NCBI GenBank assembly: GCA_964369685.1
Contig: CAYJFB010000010.1
Location: 16,881 to 80,880 of the forward strand
Origin: Avidesulfovibrio sp964369685
GTDB taxonomy: Bacteria; Desulfobacterota; Desulfovibrionia; Desulfovibrionales; Desulfovibrionaceae
Direction of reading: 5' to 3'
Length of the DNA: 64,000 bases
Shown here piece after piece: positions 34,736-43,585 of this stretch. Below the pieces are notes generated by a model. The model was not told the DNA's origin. It saw nothing but the letters and a program-made list of their open reading frames with translations, and made no database searches. The position numbers were made by a program, and so were the translations under genes. Each line of letters starts with the position of its first letter. The stretch's first letter is position 1.

Positions 34736-34841
34736 TTGAGACAGAAAGACACTCGGAGCACAATCTTTTGGCTCTTTTGTGAAAAAATAAAAATAAAACT
34801 TGAAATTGCCTTTTTGTTGACTCCGAGGCAAACTGTCTCAA
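34736..34841 (+). other. Nested inverted repeat, possible structured leader of the YcaO gene
   Basis: An outer stem TTGAGACAG / CTGTCTCAA (34736-34744 with 34833-34841) and an inner stem CTCGGAG / CTCCGAG (34752-34758 with 34821-34827) are both perfect and coaxial, enclosing 62 bases that include a further CACAA / TTGTG pairing. The element ends 14 bases before the TGGAG ribosome binding site. The layout suggests a cis-acting RNA, but I match no known riboswitch class. Confidence 0.5.
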
Positions 34842-34868
34842 CGCCATTTCATTTATGGAGCCGAACCG

Positions 34869-36617
34869 ATGCAACCTCTTCAATATACATATACGCATAT
34901 CCAAACAAGCGCGACAACAGGATACTTCTCCTGTGAACCGGAAAATCTTGACTTTGGTCAGTCGGAAAAATTGGGAAAAGCACTGGCAGCAAGCAAAGCC
35001 ATGAAACGCTTCGAAGCCACCCCAAACGACACCTTCCTACGCGATGTTTTGCTACGCATGATGCTAAACTTACCCACAGAAGAGCTGACTGATATGTGGC
35101 CAAATCCATGGCAACAACGTCCTGTTTTGGCGGCTTTGGTGGCCTCTGTGGCTTTGATCCGTCCTTCAGAAGGCGAAGCTGCCGTACAAAAGAGTCTGCA
35201 AGAAACATTGACTCCCGATGTTTTGATCGAATTGGTTGCGCGTTCAGGATTGCCTTTACCCGGTTGGGGATTGCGTAAAAATCGTAAAGCTCTCCAACAA
35301 TGGAATCGTATTTTTACTGCCAATATCACACAACACCGCATCTTGCCGCACCCCCAAGAAGAAGAACCACCCCTGCCTGCAGCGTTACGTTTGGTTTCTT
35401 TGCCTCCTGTGCAAGGAGAAACGGTTGCGGCGCTCTGTCATCGTTTTAGAGCAAACCCAACAGAAACACTTATACCTCCTCAAGAAACGGCAGCCCTCGC
35501 CCTTGAACGACTCATGGATATCAATGCCATTGCAGGTATGGAAATGCGTCATACGGGTTCGTTGGCTCCTGTTGCTCTTTTTCGTCCTTGGGAACTGGAT
35601 CTCAGTGTTCAGAGCGGTCTTTTGGAATATACTTTACGTGGTCAAGGGGTTTCATGGGGGCGCGGCTTTAGTATTGCCGACGCACGCGTCTCGTACGCCA
35701 TGGAAATTGTCGAACGCTTTTCTGCCTATGTCAGTGTAAAAGACAATAAAGTCCTTGATCGTTTGCACCCAACACATTTAATTCATGCCCGTTTTTCTCA
35801 ACTCGATAATGCCCTTGATCCCAATAGCCTTGTTCCAGGCCTTGCCTATCATGATCAACCGCTCTACTGGATGAACGGCCACGACAGCAAAGGAGAAACT
35901 GTGCTTGTGCCGCTTCAAGCCGTAGCGCTTTTTTGCAATGTCGACGAACCCGATCTGACTCTACAACCCGTATCCACAGGATTGGCTTCCGGATCCACTC
36001 TGGAACAAGCCAAACGTGCCGCACTCCTTGAAGCCATTGAACGCGATACCGAAGCCATAACGCCCTACACAGGACTGCACACCCCCGCCGATTTTTCCTC
36101 TGTATTCACGCTGACAACACGCGATCCGCATTTGGGGGCTCTACTCGAAGCCTATAAAAAAGAAAAAATCGCTATTTACTTCAGAGAATTACATAATGCT
36201 TTTGGTGTTCCTTGTTTTGAATGCTTTGTGTTGGGAACAGACGGTAATGTGGTTCGCGCCACAGCTGCCGGGCTTTCCGCAAAACGCGCCCTACTTTCGG
36301 CATTGACAGAAACGCCGTGGTCATTTCCTGTCGGTTCGCCATCAGCTCCGCAAGTTCCCGGTATTATGCAACGTGCGTATGAAGATTTACCGGACTACAG
36401 CACGGGCTCTTGTGCCAATGACGTAGCCTTGTTGGAAGAAGTGCTCTCCGGTCACGGCTATTCACCCGTTTACGCCGTATTGACACATCAAGTCTTACAA
36501 TTTCCCGTAGTGCGTGCGCTCATACCACACTTTGAACGCAATACAGACAACGATCCATGGAGTCGACCGTCTTTACGTTTGGTACAACACTATCTTTCTC
36601 TTTTTGAGGAACAATAA
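34869..36617 (+). CDS. YcaO-domain protein
   Basis: 582 residues. The C-terminal two thirds (about 185-575) form a YcaO domain, a family that uses ATP to activate backbone amides (cyclodehydration to azolines, thioamidation) or assists RimO-type reactions. ATP-site motifs are visible: ADARVSYAMEIVERFSAY near residue 275 and STGLASGSTLEQAKRAALLEAIERD near residue 375. The N-terminal 180 residues (GWGLRKNRKALQQWNR region) match nothing I recognise. There is no precursor-peptide gene, dehydrogenase or TfuA next to it, so a RiPP role is unsupported. It overlaps the following gene by one base. Confidence 0.85.
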   Translation: MQPLQYTYTHIQTSATTGYFSCEPENLDFGQSEKLGKALAASKAMKRFEATPNDTFLRDVLLRMMLNLPTEELTDMWPNPWQQRPVLAALVASVALIRPSEGEAAVQKSLQETLTPDVLIELVARSGLPLPGWGLRKNRKALQQWNRIFTANITQHRILPHPQEEEPPLPAALRLVSLPPVQGETVAALCHRFRANPTETLIPPQETAALALERLMDINAIAGMEMRHTGSLAPVALFRPWELDLSVQSGLLEYTLRGQGVSWGRGFSIADARVSYAMEIVERFSAYVSVKDNKVLDRLHPTHLIHARFSQLDNALDPNSLVPGLAYHDQPLYWMNGHDSKGETVLVPLQAVALFCNVDEPDLTLQPVSTGLASGSTLEQAKRAALLEAIERDTEAITPYTGLHTPADFSSVFTLTTRDPHLGALLEAYKKEKIAIYFRELHNAFGVPCFECFVLGTDGNVVRATAAGLSAKRALLSALTETPWSFPVGSPSAPQVPGIMQRAYEDLPDYSTGSCANDVALLEEVLSGHGYSPVYAVLTHQVLQFPVVRALIPHFERNTDNDPWSRPSLRLVQHYLSLFEEQ

Positions 36618-37687
36618 TGAACAAGTGTATACAATGGTTTATCATTGTTATTTTTAGTTATTGTTTTTGTTTGAACGATACCGCAGCGGCACAGGGAGTT
36701 TTTACATCAGGATTTCAAACGTTGGGTTTGAGTCTTCCACAACAACAAATCCGTTTGGATGTGGCGGTGTGGTATCCCGCGCGACGACTTACAACACAAG
36801 TTCAATACGGAGAATGGTTTTTTACTGCCGCACGTAACGCACCCATTGTTGAAGGGCAACACCCTCTCTTATTGCTTTCTCACGATATTGGCGGTTCGCG
36901 CTTTTCTGTCAATGCACTTGGTGCCGCTTTGGCTCGACAAGGCTTTATTGTCGCGGCGCCAACGCATACAGGCGACAATATGGATGACATGCATGCATTA
37001 TTCAGCACCGCACACATTTTTCAACGAGTCGACGATCTGAAAAATCTGCTTGATAATCTGCTTGCACACACTCAAATCGGAAAATCGGTTGATCCAACAC
37101 AAATAGGCCTGATCGGTATCGGCCCCGGGGCAGCCGCCGCTCTTCTTGTCGCGCAAGGCACACTGGATGCTTCGGGATGGCATAGCTATTGTCAACGCAC
37201 GACAATCTATGATTCCTATTGCCAACCGCAAACACGTGCGGCACTCGATCGCATGGCGCTGGATCCAAATCTGCAACAAACAAAAAATGATCCGCGTGTC
37301 AAAGCAATCGCTCTTGTTGCGCCAAGCTATGGAATGTTTTTTACTGCAGACAGCCTTACTGCCGTCAACGTGCCAACACTTGTTTTACGTGCTGATTTGG
37401 ATCGCATCAATCTTTCGCCACATCACGCACAGCACATCATCACAGCACTGCCGCAAAAACCGGAGTATGCTGTTCTCGCTTACACAGACAACGCCGCACT
37501 CATGTCGCCTTGTTCCAAAACATTGGAACAAATGCTGCCTGAACTCTGCACACCACAACCCCCAGCAGACAGAACCTCAGCGCAACAGCAACTCGCCGAA
37601 AACCTCAGTCGTTTCATGTTGAATCACCTCCAAGGCGCGACAGATATGCCTTTGGCGACAGACATGCTTTTGCTTAAAGAACAATGA
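36617..37687 (+). CDS. Exported alpha/beta-hydrolase-fold protein lacking catalytic residues
   Basis: 356 residues with a signal peptide (cleaved about residue 25, after NDTAAA). The fold follows predicted dienelactone hydrolases (COG4188 type): PLLLLSHDIGGSRFSVNALGAALARQGFIVAAPTH in shorter recognisable blocks and DPRVKAIALVAPSYGMFF. The nucleophile elbow, normally G-x-S-x-G, reads GIGPG (167-171), so Ser is Gly169; the catalytic His segment, normally G-H-x-x-F, reads TDNAALM with Asn292. The acid DLDR remains. It is therefore probably a pseudo-enzyme. Its start overlaps the YcaO stop (TAATG), implying coupled translation. Confidence 0.8.
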   Translation: MNKCIQWFIIVIFSYCFCLNDTAAAQGVFTSGFQTLGLSLPQQQIRLDVAVWYPARRLTTQVQYGEWFFTAARNAPIVEGQHPLLLLSHDIGGSRFSVNALGAALARQGFIVAAPTHTGDNMDDMHALFSTAHIFQRVDDLKNLLDNLLAHTQIGKSVDPTQIGLIGIGPGAAAALLVAQGTLDASGWHSYCQRTTIYDSYCQPQTRAALDRMALDPNLQQTKNDPRVKAIALVAPSYGMFFTADSLTAVNVPTLVLRADLDRINLSPHHAQHIITALPQKPEYAVLAYTDNAALMSPCSKTLEQMLPELCTPQPPADRTSAQQQLAENLSRFMLNHLQGATDMPLATDMLLLKEQ

Positions 37688-37709
37688 CTTCCAAGTGTAT
37701 AATGAAGCG

Positions 37710-38180
37710 TTATATGTCAAAAAAGAACAGAAGAATCATTAATGCCGCACAACCGGCAAGCACATCGTCAATCATAATGCCATAACCTGCGGGAAACCAA
37801 GATTCTGCAAGTCGAATAGGTCCCGGTTTCCAAATATCAAAAATTCGAAAAAGGACAAATGCCGCAAGCAAAACGTTCCAATTGGGTGTTTGAAACGGCA
37901 AAAGAACCAGCCAAAGCCCCACAAGTTCATCAATGACCACTTCTTCGGGATCTTCTCGTCCAAGCAGTGTTTCTGCTTCTGTGGCAGCCTTTGCACCCAA
38001 CAAAAAAAGTGCAGCCAACAAAGCAACTCGTAAAGGAATACTTAATGGCAAAAAACATAACGGAGCAAGCACAAGCGCAACAAACGTTCCGCACGTCCCC
38101 GGCATGACAGGCGAAAGACCGGCAAACCCCAAACGGCAAAAAAATAAAACACTGCTCTTTATAAACGCACTTGTCAGCAT
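37710..38180 (-). CDS. pgpA: PgpA, phosphatidylglycerophosphatase A
   Basis: Inner membrane phosphatase releasing phosphatidylglycerol from its phosphate precursor. 156 residues, four hydrophobic segments. PgpA signatures: GLSPVMPGTCGTFVAL near residue 20, DPEEVVIDELVGLWL near residue 77, and FRIFDIWKPGPI near 110 with IMIDDVLAG near 135. Strong AAGGAT site before the ATG at 38180. It converges on the YcaO/pseudo-hydrolase pair with 22 bases between stops. Confidence 0.93.
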   Translation of the reverse strand: MLTSAFIKSSVLFFCRLGFAGLSPVMPGTCGTFVALVLAPLCFLPLSIPLRVALLAALFLLGAKAATEAETLLGREDPEEVVIDELVGLWLVLLPFQTPNWNVLLAAFVLFRIFDIWKPGPIRLAESWFPAGYGIMIDDVLAGCAALMILLFFFDI

Positions 38181-38426
38181 AAAATATCCTTAAGAGAGAG
38201 TCTCATTGCTTAAAAAAATACCCTTTTATCATCTGAAAGCTATTTTTTTTCAAAATGTTACAAAAAAATGCTATGCTTTTGCATCGCTCCAATAAGCGAC
38301 AGGTATAGCTTTAAATAGACAGGTATTGCCGCTATACGCATTGTTTTTGACAGCTCTGAACGCTATCAACGCAAATATTTTTTTGGAAACCATCTGAAAA
38401 ACAATACCACACTCAGCGAGGTCACT

Positions 38427-38789
38427 ATGGCACATTACCCTCTGGAACTGTTTGGTTGTTTTGTCTATCATCAAGATTTGACGTATGATGATTTGCTCAC
38501 CCATGAAGCAAATCTTATGGACATGTTACAAACCAAATTGGAAGCCTTAGACGGGGTTTTTATTGATTTTGTTCAAACAGGCGATCTGCTTCAAGTACAA
38601 TGTATGTTTAGCGAATTATCTACAGAAACCTTAGATAGCGTATCTTCTTCTTTAGCTCAAGCTCTTGAACATATCGCTGAAGGACGCTTTCTTTTGATCA
38701 ATAAACATCTTGATCGATTGGAAATAGCAAATATGACAAAAGGTCGCGCAACATTGAAAGTCAATCTGTTAGGGGCGATATCTCAATAA
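38427..38789 (+). CDS. Conserved-looking protein of unknown function
   Basis: 120 residues, acidic and soluble, without signal or membrane segments. It has regular helix-strand character (DLTYDDLLTHEANLMDML, GVFIDFVQTGDLLQVQCMF, GRFLLINKHLDRLEIANMTKGRATLKVNLLG). GAGGT lies before the ATG. I do not recognise the family. It is divergent from pgpA and stands alone before a long intergenic repeat. Confidence 0.65.
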   Translation: MAHYPLELFGCFVYHQDLTYDDLLTHEANLMDMLQTKLEALDGVFIDFVQTGDLLQVQCMFSELSTETLDSVSSSLAQALEHIAEGRFLLINKHLDRLEIANMTKGRATLKVNLLGAISQ

Positions 38790-38871
38790 AAAAGTTTCCA
38801 TTTCTGCCAACGGTCTGCCTCACGATCTTCAATATGTTATCATTGTACAAATCAGTTCGTCATTTTTGTGT

Positions 38872-38944
38872 CACGCCACACCTAGAACACGAAAAAAAGA
38901 GATTTCTCTTCCGGTCATCTTGGTCGCGTTTTAGGTATGGCGTG
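38872..38944. repeat. Imperfect 21-bp inverted repeat between convergent genes
   Basis: Arms 38872-38892 and 38924-38944 (CACGCCA...CGA / TCG...TGGCGTG) match at 18 of 21 positions around a 31-base loop. It lies in the 291-base gap between the unknown 120-residue gene (+) and the M18 aminopeptidase (-). No T-run follows. Confidence 0.65.
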
Positions 38945-39080
38945 AGAATCGGCTCTGAGGTTTTTGTCATTCAAAAACAAAATGAGAATAAGCACATATA
39001 AATACGATGAGGCAAAACAAAAGAGCAGCATGTCTGTCACTATAAAGACTATAAACAACCATTATAAAACAGATTCATAT

Positions 39081-40493
39081 TTACAAAGATTCAAAGAACG
39101 CTTGATAGGCCAATTTTGACGCATAAAGATCCACTTTTGAAGCCAATTCAAAGGGGCTATGCATGCCAAGTAAGGCAGGCCCGCAATCAATGACGTCCAT
39201 GCCGTACGCACTGAGGTATAATGCAACCGTACCGCCGCCGCCCGCATCCACTTTACCCAATTCAGCCATCTGCCACGGAATACCGCGTTCATTCATCACA
39301 CCGCGCAACCAAGCCACATATTCAGGATGCGCATCATTGGCGCCGTATTTACCCCGCGATCCCGTAAACTTACAAAAACACGGTCCGTGTCCGATCAAAG
39401 CAGAATTTTGTTTTTCGTGCAATTCCTGCCAATCGGGATCAAGCGCACCGTGGACATCGGCAGAAATGGCCTTGGAACGCACGATGAAATCACGAAAACG
39501 AGTCGGTGTCGTGGTATTGTTGTCTGTCCATGCTTCCGCCAGATCTTTCAGACAATATTCCAAAAACGTGGATTGTGCTCCCGTCGATCCTTCCGAACCA
39601 ATCTCTTCTTTATCCCATAAAATGATCGCAGCAGGCGCATGCGGTGTGTCAGCATCGAGTAAAGCTTCAACAGCGGCATAAACACAAATTCGATCATCTT
39701 GCCCGTATCCGCCAATCAACGAACCGTCAAGACCGACAGGACGTGCCGCCCCCGCAGGAACAACCTGTAACTCGGCAGACATCAAATCTTCCTCACTGAT
39801 CCCGTATTTTGCAGACAATAAATCCAACATCTGCGCTTTGATCGGCGATTCAAGCTTCTTTTTGTTTTCGTCTGCTTGTTCATCAATGTCTTCTGCTTTG
39901 GGGCGATGTCCCATAATCAGATTGAGTTTTTCTGCTTCAAACGCATCGGCAACGGTTTTAGCTTCTTGCTTTTTTGCCAAGTGAGGCAACAAATCGGAAA
40001 TCGTGAATACCGGCTCCGCAGGATCTTCTCCCAAAGTCACCACAACCCGTTCACCGCTTTCACGCACAACAACACCATGCAACGCCAAAGGACGAGCCAA
40101 CCATTGATATTTATGAATACCGCCATAATAATGTGTTTTTGCTTGACCTATTTCCACTTGTTCCAGCAATGGACGTTGTTTTAAATCCAAACGCGGCGAA
40201 TCGGTGTGCGCACTGATCAAACGAATGCCTTCTTTGAGTGGTGCAGCTCCTTTACGTGCCGCAAACAACGCTTTACCGCGACAAACACGAAACACCTTGT
40301 CACCCTGAAAATCTTCTGTAAAACCTGCTTGCCGTAACTTGTCGGCAACCGCATCAACCGTTTCTCGCTCTGTTTTGCACGCAGATAAAAACGCAATATA
40401 CGCTTTGGCACAGGCGTCTAACGCTTCTTGATGCTCAGGGCTACCATATATATTCCAAGCATTCACTGTTTTGTAGCTGTTTGATTCACTCAT
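39081..40493 (-). CDS. M18-family metallo-aminopeptidase
   Basis: Cytoplasmic dizinc aminopeptidase of the aspartyl aminopeptidase / aminopeptidase I type, forming large tetrahedral particles. Metal and catalytic motifs are clear: SAHTDSPRLDLKQRP near residue 95, GGYGQDDRI near 265, DKEEIGSEGSTGA near 300, DVHGALDP near 350 and GKVDAGGGGTVA near 420. AAAGGAT precedes the ATG at 40493; an upstream frame extension to 40580 overlaps the argH end. 53 bases downstream of argH, so part of that - strand group. 470 aa. Confidence 0.93.
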   Translation of the reverse strand: MSESNSYKTVNAWNIYGSPEHQEALDACAKAYIAFLSACKTERETVDAVADKLRQAGFTEDFQGDKVFRVCRGKALFAARKGAAPLKEGIRLISAHTDSPRLDLKQRPLLEQVEIGQAKTHYYGGIHKYQWLARPLALHGVVVRESGERVVVTLGEDPAEPVFTISDLLPHLAKKQEAKTVADAFEAEKLNLIMGHRPKAEDIDEQADENKKKLESPIKAQMLDLLSAKYGISEEDLMSAELQVVPAGAARPVGLDGSLIGGYGQDDRICVYAAVEALLDADTPHAPAAIILWDKEEIGSEGSTGAQSTFLEYCLKDLAEAWTDNNTTTPTRFRDFIVRSKAISADVHGALDPDWQELHEKQNSALIGHGPCFCKFTGSRGKYGANDAHPEYVAWLRGVMNERGIPWQMAELGKVDAGGGGTVALYLSAYGMDVIDCGPALLGMHSPFELASKVDLYASKLAYQAFFESL

Positions 40494-40546
40494 TTGTCTG
40501 TAATCCTTTTTATGCGGACGCGATCTGTTTTTCAGAAAATTTTCGT

Positions 40547-41944
40547 CTAAGAAAATTCTATAGGAAGACTGTCCAACCATGCTTTCATTTTTATGATTTG
40601 GGTTTCAACAGCTTTGGGGCCTGTGCCTCCCGGGGCGTTTCTTCGTTCAACGGCGGCACGATAGTCGAGAATAAAAAAGACGTCTTCTTCAATATGTGCA
40701 CACAAGCTTTGTAAAGTACCAAGAGACAAATCTTCCAAACCGCATTCTTGCTCTTCAGCCATGGCTACGGCTGTTCCTGTGATGTGATGCGCCTCACGAA
40801 ACGGAATGCCTTTACCCACAAGATAATCTGCCAATTCAGTGGCATTCAGGTACCCCATACGCAACGCCTGTCCCATCCGTTCAGCGTCAAAACATAAGGC
40901 GTCAAGCATACCTGCCATGATTTCAAGTGATGCGGAAACTGTAGTGTCGGTATCCAAAAAAGGTTCTTTGTCTTCTTGTAAATCGCGGTTATAGGTAAGC
41001 GGCAGACCTTTTAGAATGGTTAATAAACTCGTCAAATTGCCGTATACCCGCCCCACCTTACCGCGCATGAGTTCCGCCACATCGGGATTTTTCTTTTGCG
41101 GCATGATGGAGGAACCTGTGGCATAAGCATCGGGTAATTTTACAAAACCAAAGGCAGGGTTTGCCCAAAGAATGATCTCTTCACAAAAACGCGACAAATG
41201 CATCATCACCGTGCTTGCACAAAATAACGCTTCCAAGACAAAATCGCGATCCGCCACAGCATCCATGCTGTTGTCAAACACGCTGTACATGTTTAACTCT
41301 GCGGCAACCGTTGCCGGATCTAACGGGTATGTTGTGCCTGCAAGCGCAGCCGCACCCAAAGGACACACTCGAACACGACGCTCCGCTTCAAGCATTCTTT
41401 CGGCATCGCGCTTAAACATCCACGCATACGCAAGCAGATGTTGTGCCAAACTGACAGGCTGAGCAGGTTGTAAATGCGTACAGCCCGGAAATAAAAACTC
41501 TTGATGACTTTCCGCTTTAAGCATAAAACAACGCGCCAAAGAAACAGCAAGACGATGCCACTCCAAAAGCCGATCCGAAACAAATAAACGAAAATCCAAA
41601 GCAACTTGATCGTTACGGCTTCGCCCTGTATGCAGTTTTTTGCCCACATCACCGACCAAGGTCGTGAGTCGGCTTTCAATATTCATGTGAACGTCTTCAA
41701 GTTCGCGTTTCCATTGAAAAATACTGCCTTCTATTTCTGCTTTGACGGTATCAAGCCCTTCACGCAAGGTAGCGGCTTCGGCTTCTGTCAATATGCCTTG
41801 CTTTGCCAACATGGCCGCGTGCGCTTTAGAACCGGCGATGTCCTGTGCGTATAAAGCCGAATCATAGGAAACAGATTCTGTATACGCTTCTACTTCCGTC
41901 GCCGTGCCTTGACGAAAACGTCCGCCCCAAAGTTTGGTTTTCAT
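40547..41944 (-). CDS. argH: ArgH, argininosuccinate lyase
   Basis: Last step of arginine synthesis: argininosuccinate to arginine + fumarate. 465 residues of the fumarase/aspartase superfamily: N-terminal LWGGRF, HTGRSRNDQVALD near residue 104, PGCTHLQPAQP near 153 and the superfamily signature GSSIMPQKKNPD near 275. GAGGAGA before the ATG at 41944. Same strand and close behind the CNNM gene and argG. Confidence 0.97.
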   Translation of the reverse strand: MKTKLWGGRFRQGTATEVEAYTESVSYDSALYAQDIAGSKAHAAMLAKQGILTEAEAATLREGLDTVKAEIEGSIFQWKRELEDVHMNIESRLTTLVGDVGKKLHTGRSRNDQVALDFRLFVSDRLLEWHRLAVSLARCFMLKAESHQEFLFPGCTHLQPAQPVSLAQHLLAYAWMFKRDAERMLEAERRVRVCPLGAAALAGTTYPLDPATVAAELNMYSVFDNSMDAVADRDFVLEALFCASTVMMHLSRFCEEIILWANPAFGFVKLPDAYATGSSIMPQKKNPDVAELMRGKVGRVYGNLTSLLTILKGLPLTYNRDLQEDKEPFLDTDTTVSASLEIMAGMLDALCFDAERMGQALRMGYLNATELADYLVGKGIPFREAHHITGTAVAMAEEQECGLEDLSLGTLQSLCAHIEEDVFFILDYRAAVERRNAPGGTGPKAVETQIIKMKAWLDSLPIEFS

Positions 41945-42069
41945 ATCTTCTCCTCATGGGAATGACCTCTGGTATCACGCTGTACCGTGAACGCTGTCAC
42001 AGAGAATCTTTTATGCAAAAAAACTGCAATACACAGGTATATCTCAACAATATCTTTTGCTTGACTTTT

Positions 42070-43386
42070 TCAATCTTGTTGAGCCTTTTTGACTTGTACA
42101 ACGGCTGAAAGAAGCATGCCCCCTTTGATATTGTCTGCTCGAATATATAACTCATCCGTTTCTACTTCTATCGATGTGCCATCATAAGGGATAGAGCCAT
42201 ATAAACCAAAAACATAACCGGAAAAAGTATAGTATTCGTCTTTGGGAAGTGTTATATTCAGTGTTTGCTCTACAGACTCTAGAGAGGCACTGCCTTTGAT
42301 TCGCCATCCATCATTAATAGATTGTATTTCTGCCATTTTTGTATCAATTATTTCATCATCAATATCACCAACAAGTTCTTCAAGTAAATCATTGATGGTT
42401 ACAATACCGACGGTTCCTCCGTATTCATCAATAACAACCGCAAGCTTTTGCTTATTTTGTTTCATCTGTTTAAAAACGACATCGGCATGAAGGTTTTCAA
42501 GAACATAATACGCAGGTTTTACAATCGTGTTGAGTACGTTTTCTTTTGATTTATCCGACAAGCAAAAATAATCTCTGGATTTTATCACACCGATAACATT
42601 ATCAATTTCATTGTCACAGAGCAGGTAACGTGCGTGTTGTGTTTTGGAAATGCTTGCTTCCCATTCTTGTGGCGAATCAGAAAGCCAAAGCACATCAACT
42701 TGTGTTCTGTGTGTTGCCACTTTTGATATATAGATATCATCAAAATCAAAAACATTCTGGATAATATCTTTTTCATCGGCGTCGATAATGCCTTTTTGTA
42801 TGCCTGCATCCAGCATCATAAGAATTTCTTCTTCGCTGAGATGGCTTTCATCGGAATGCGGATTGATGCCCAACAAGCGCAACACACCGTTGGTTGATTT
42901 TGTAAGCAACCACACAAGCGGAGAAGTTGTCTTGGCAACAAACGAAATTAACGACGCAAGGGCAAGGGCAAGCGGTTGTGCTTTTTTCATGGCAATGCGT
43001 TTCGGTACCAGCTCACCAAAAACCAACGTCACATAAGACAGCAATACCGTAATGATGATAACCGAAATTGCATCAAGAATCCTGACATCAGCCTCAATAC
43101 CTAAATGGATAAACATTTGTACAAAGGCATCTGAAAAATTGTCTGCCGCAAAAGCACTCGCCAAAAATCCCGAAAAGGTTATTGCCACTTGTATTGTTGC
43201 AAGAAACTTTGCAGGTTGTTCCGTCAATTTAACGAGTTGGATAGCTCTTTTGTCTCCATTGCTTGCGAGTTTTGCAATTTTATGCTCATTCATTGAAATG
43301 ACGGCTATTTCAGCACAAGCAAAAAGCGCGTTACTGATAATGAGGAATAATTGCAAACCCAATTGCCACAAAATTTGAGCATCCAT
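42070..43386 (-). CDS. CNNM/CorC-family membrane protein with CBS domains
   Basis: 438 residues: DUF21/CNNM membrane domain with about three to four helices (residues 5-150, including FACAEIAVISMNEHKI and FGELVPKRIAMKKAQPLALAL), paired CBS domains (about 205-330, with KLAVVIDEYGGTVGIVTINDLLEELVGDI in shorter blocks) and a CorC-type C-terminal domain (about 345-430). Family members export Mg or Co. Codon use is noticeably more AT-rich than in argG and argH on either side, and it separates those two genes, which are usually adjacent. Confidence 0.9.
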   Translation of the reverse strand: MDAQILWQLGLQLFLIISNALFACAEIAVISMNEHKIAKLASNGDKRAIQLVKLTEQPAKFLATIQVAITFSGFLASAFAADNFSDAFVQMFIHLGIEADVRILDAISVIIITVLLSYVTLVFGELVPKRIAMKKAQPLALALASLISFVAKTTSPLVWLLTKSTNGVLRLLGINPHSDESHLSEEEILMMLDAGIQKGIIDADEKDIIQNVFDFDDIYISKVATHRTQVDVLWLSDSPQEWEASISKTQHARYLLCDNEIDNVIGVIKSRDYFCLSDKSKENVLNTIVKPAYYVLENLHADVVFKQMKQNKQKLAVVIDEYGGTVGIVTINDLLEELVGDIDDEIIDTKMAEIQSINDGWRIKGSASLESVEQTLNITLPKDEYYTFSGYVFGLYGSIPYDGTSIEVETDELYIRADNIKGGMLLSAVVQVKKAQQD

Positions 43387-43448
43387 AACAAAAAACCTTG
43401 TTTTTTTTTTTGCTTATTTGATAAAAAAATCCCAGAGGATTTTGAGCA

Positions 43449-43510
43449 CACCCAAATCGCAATGGCATGTACCCAGTGTGAGTACAAAACCATTTATTGC
43501 GATTTGGGTG
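43449..43510. repeat. 15-bp perfect inverted repeat between argG and the CNNM gene
   Basis: CACCCAAATCGCAAT (43449-43463) and ATTGCGATTTGGGTG (43496-43510) with a 32-base loop. It lies immediately beyond the T-first hairpin that follows argG, so two structures are stacked between argG and the CNNM gene. Confidence 0.75.
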
Positions 43511-43525
43511 CATGGTCGAAAGAGG

Positions 43526-43559
43526 TCTGAGGGAAGCAATGCTCCCTCTCAGAAAAAAA
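43526..43559 (-). other. T-run followed by hairpin 3' of argG
   Basis: On the coding strand seven T (43559-43553) begin 26 bases after the argG stop, then a stem with arms TCTGAG-x-GGGAGC / GCTTCCCTCAGA (43553-43526) with a short bulge. Same arrangement as after glmS and rpoC. Confidence 0.6.
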
Positions 43560-43585
43560 GACAATGAAAACGAAAACAATCGAAT

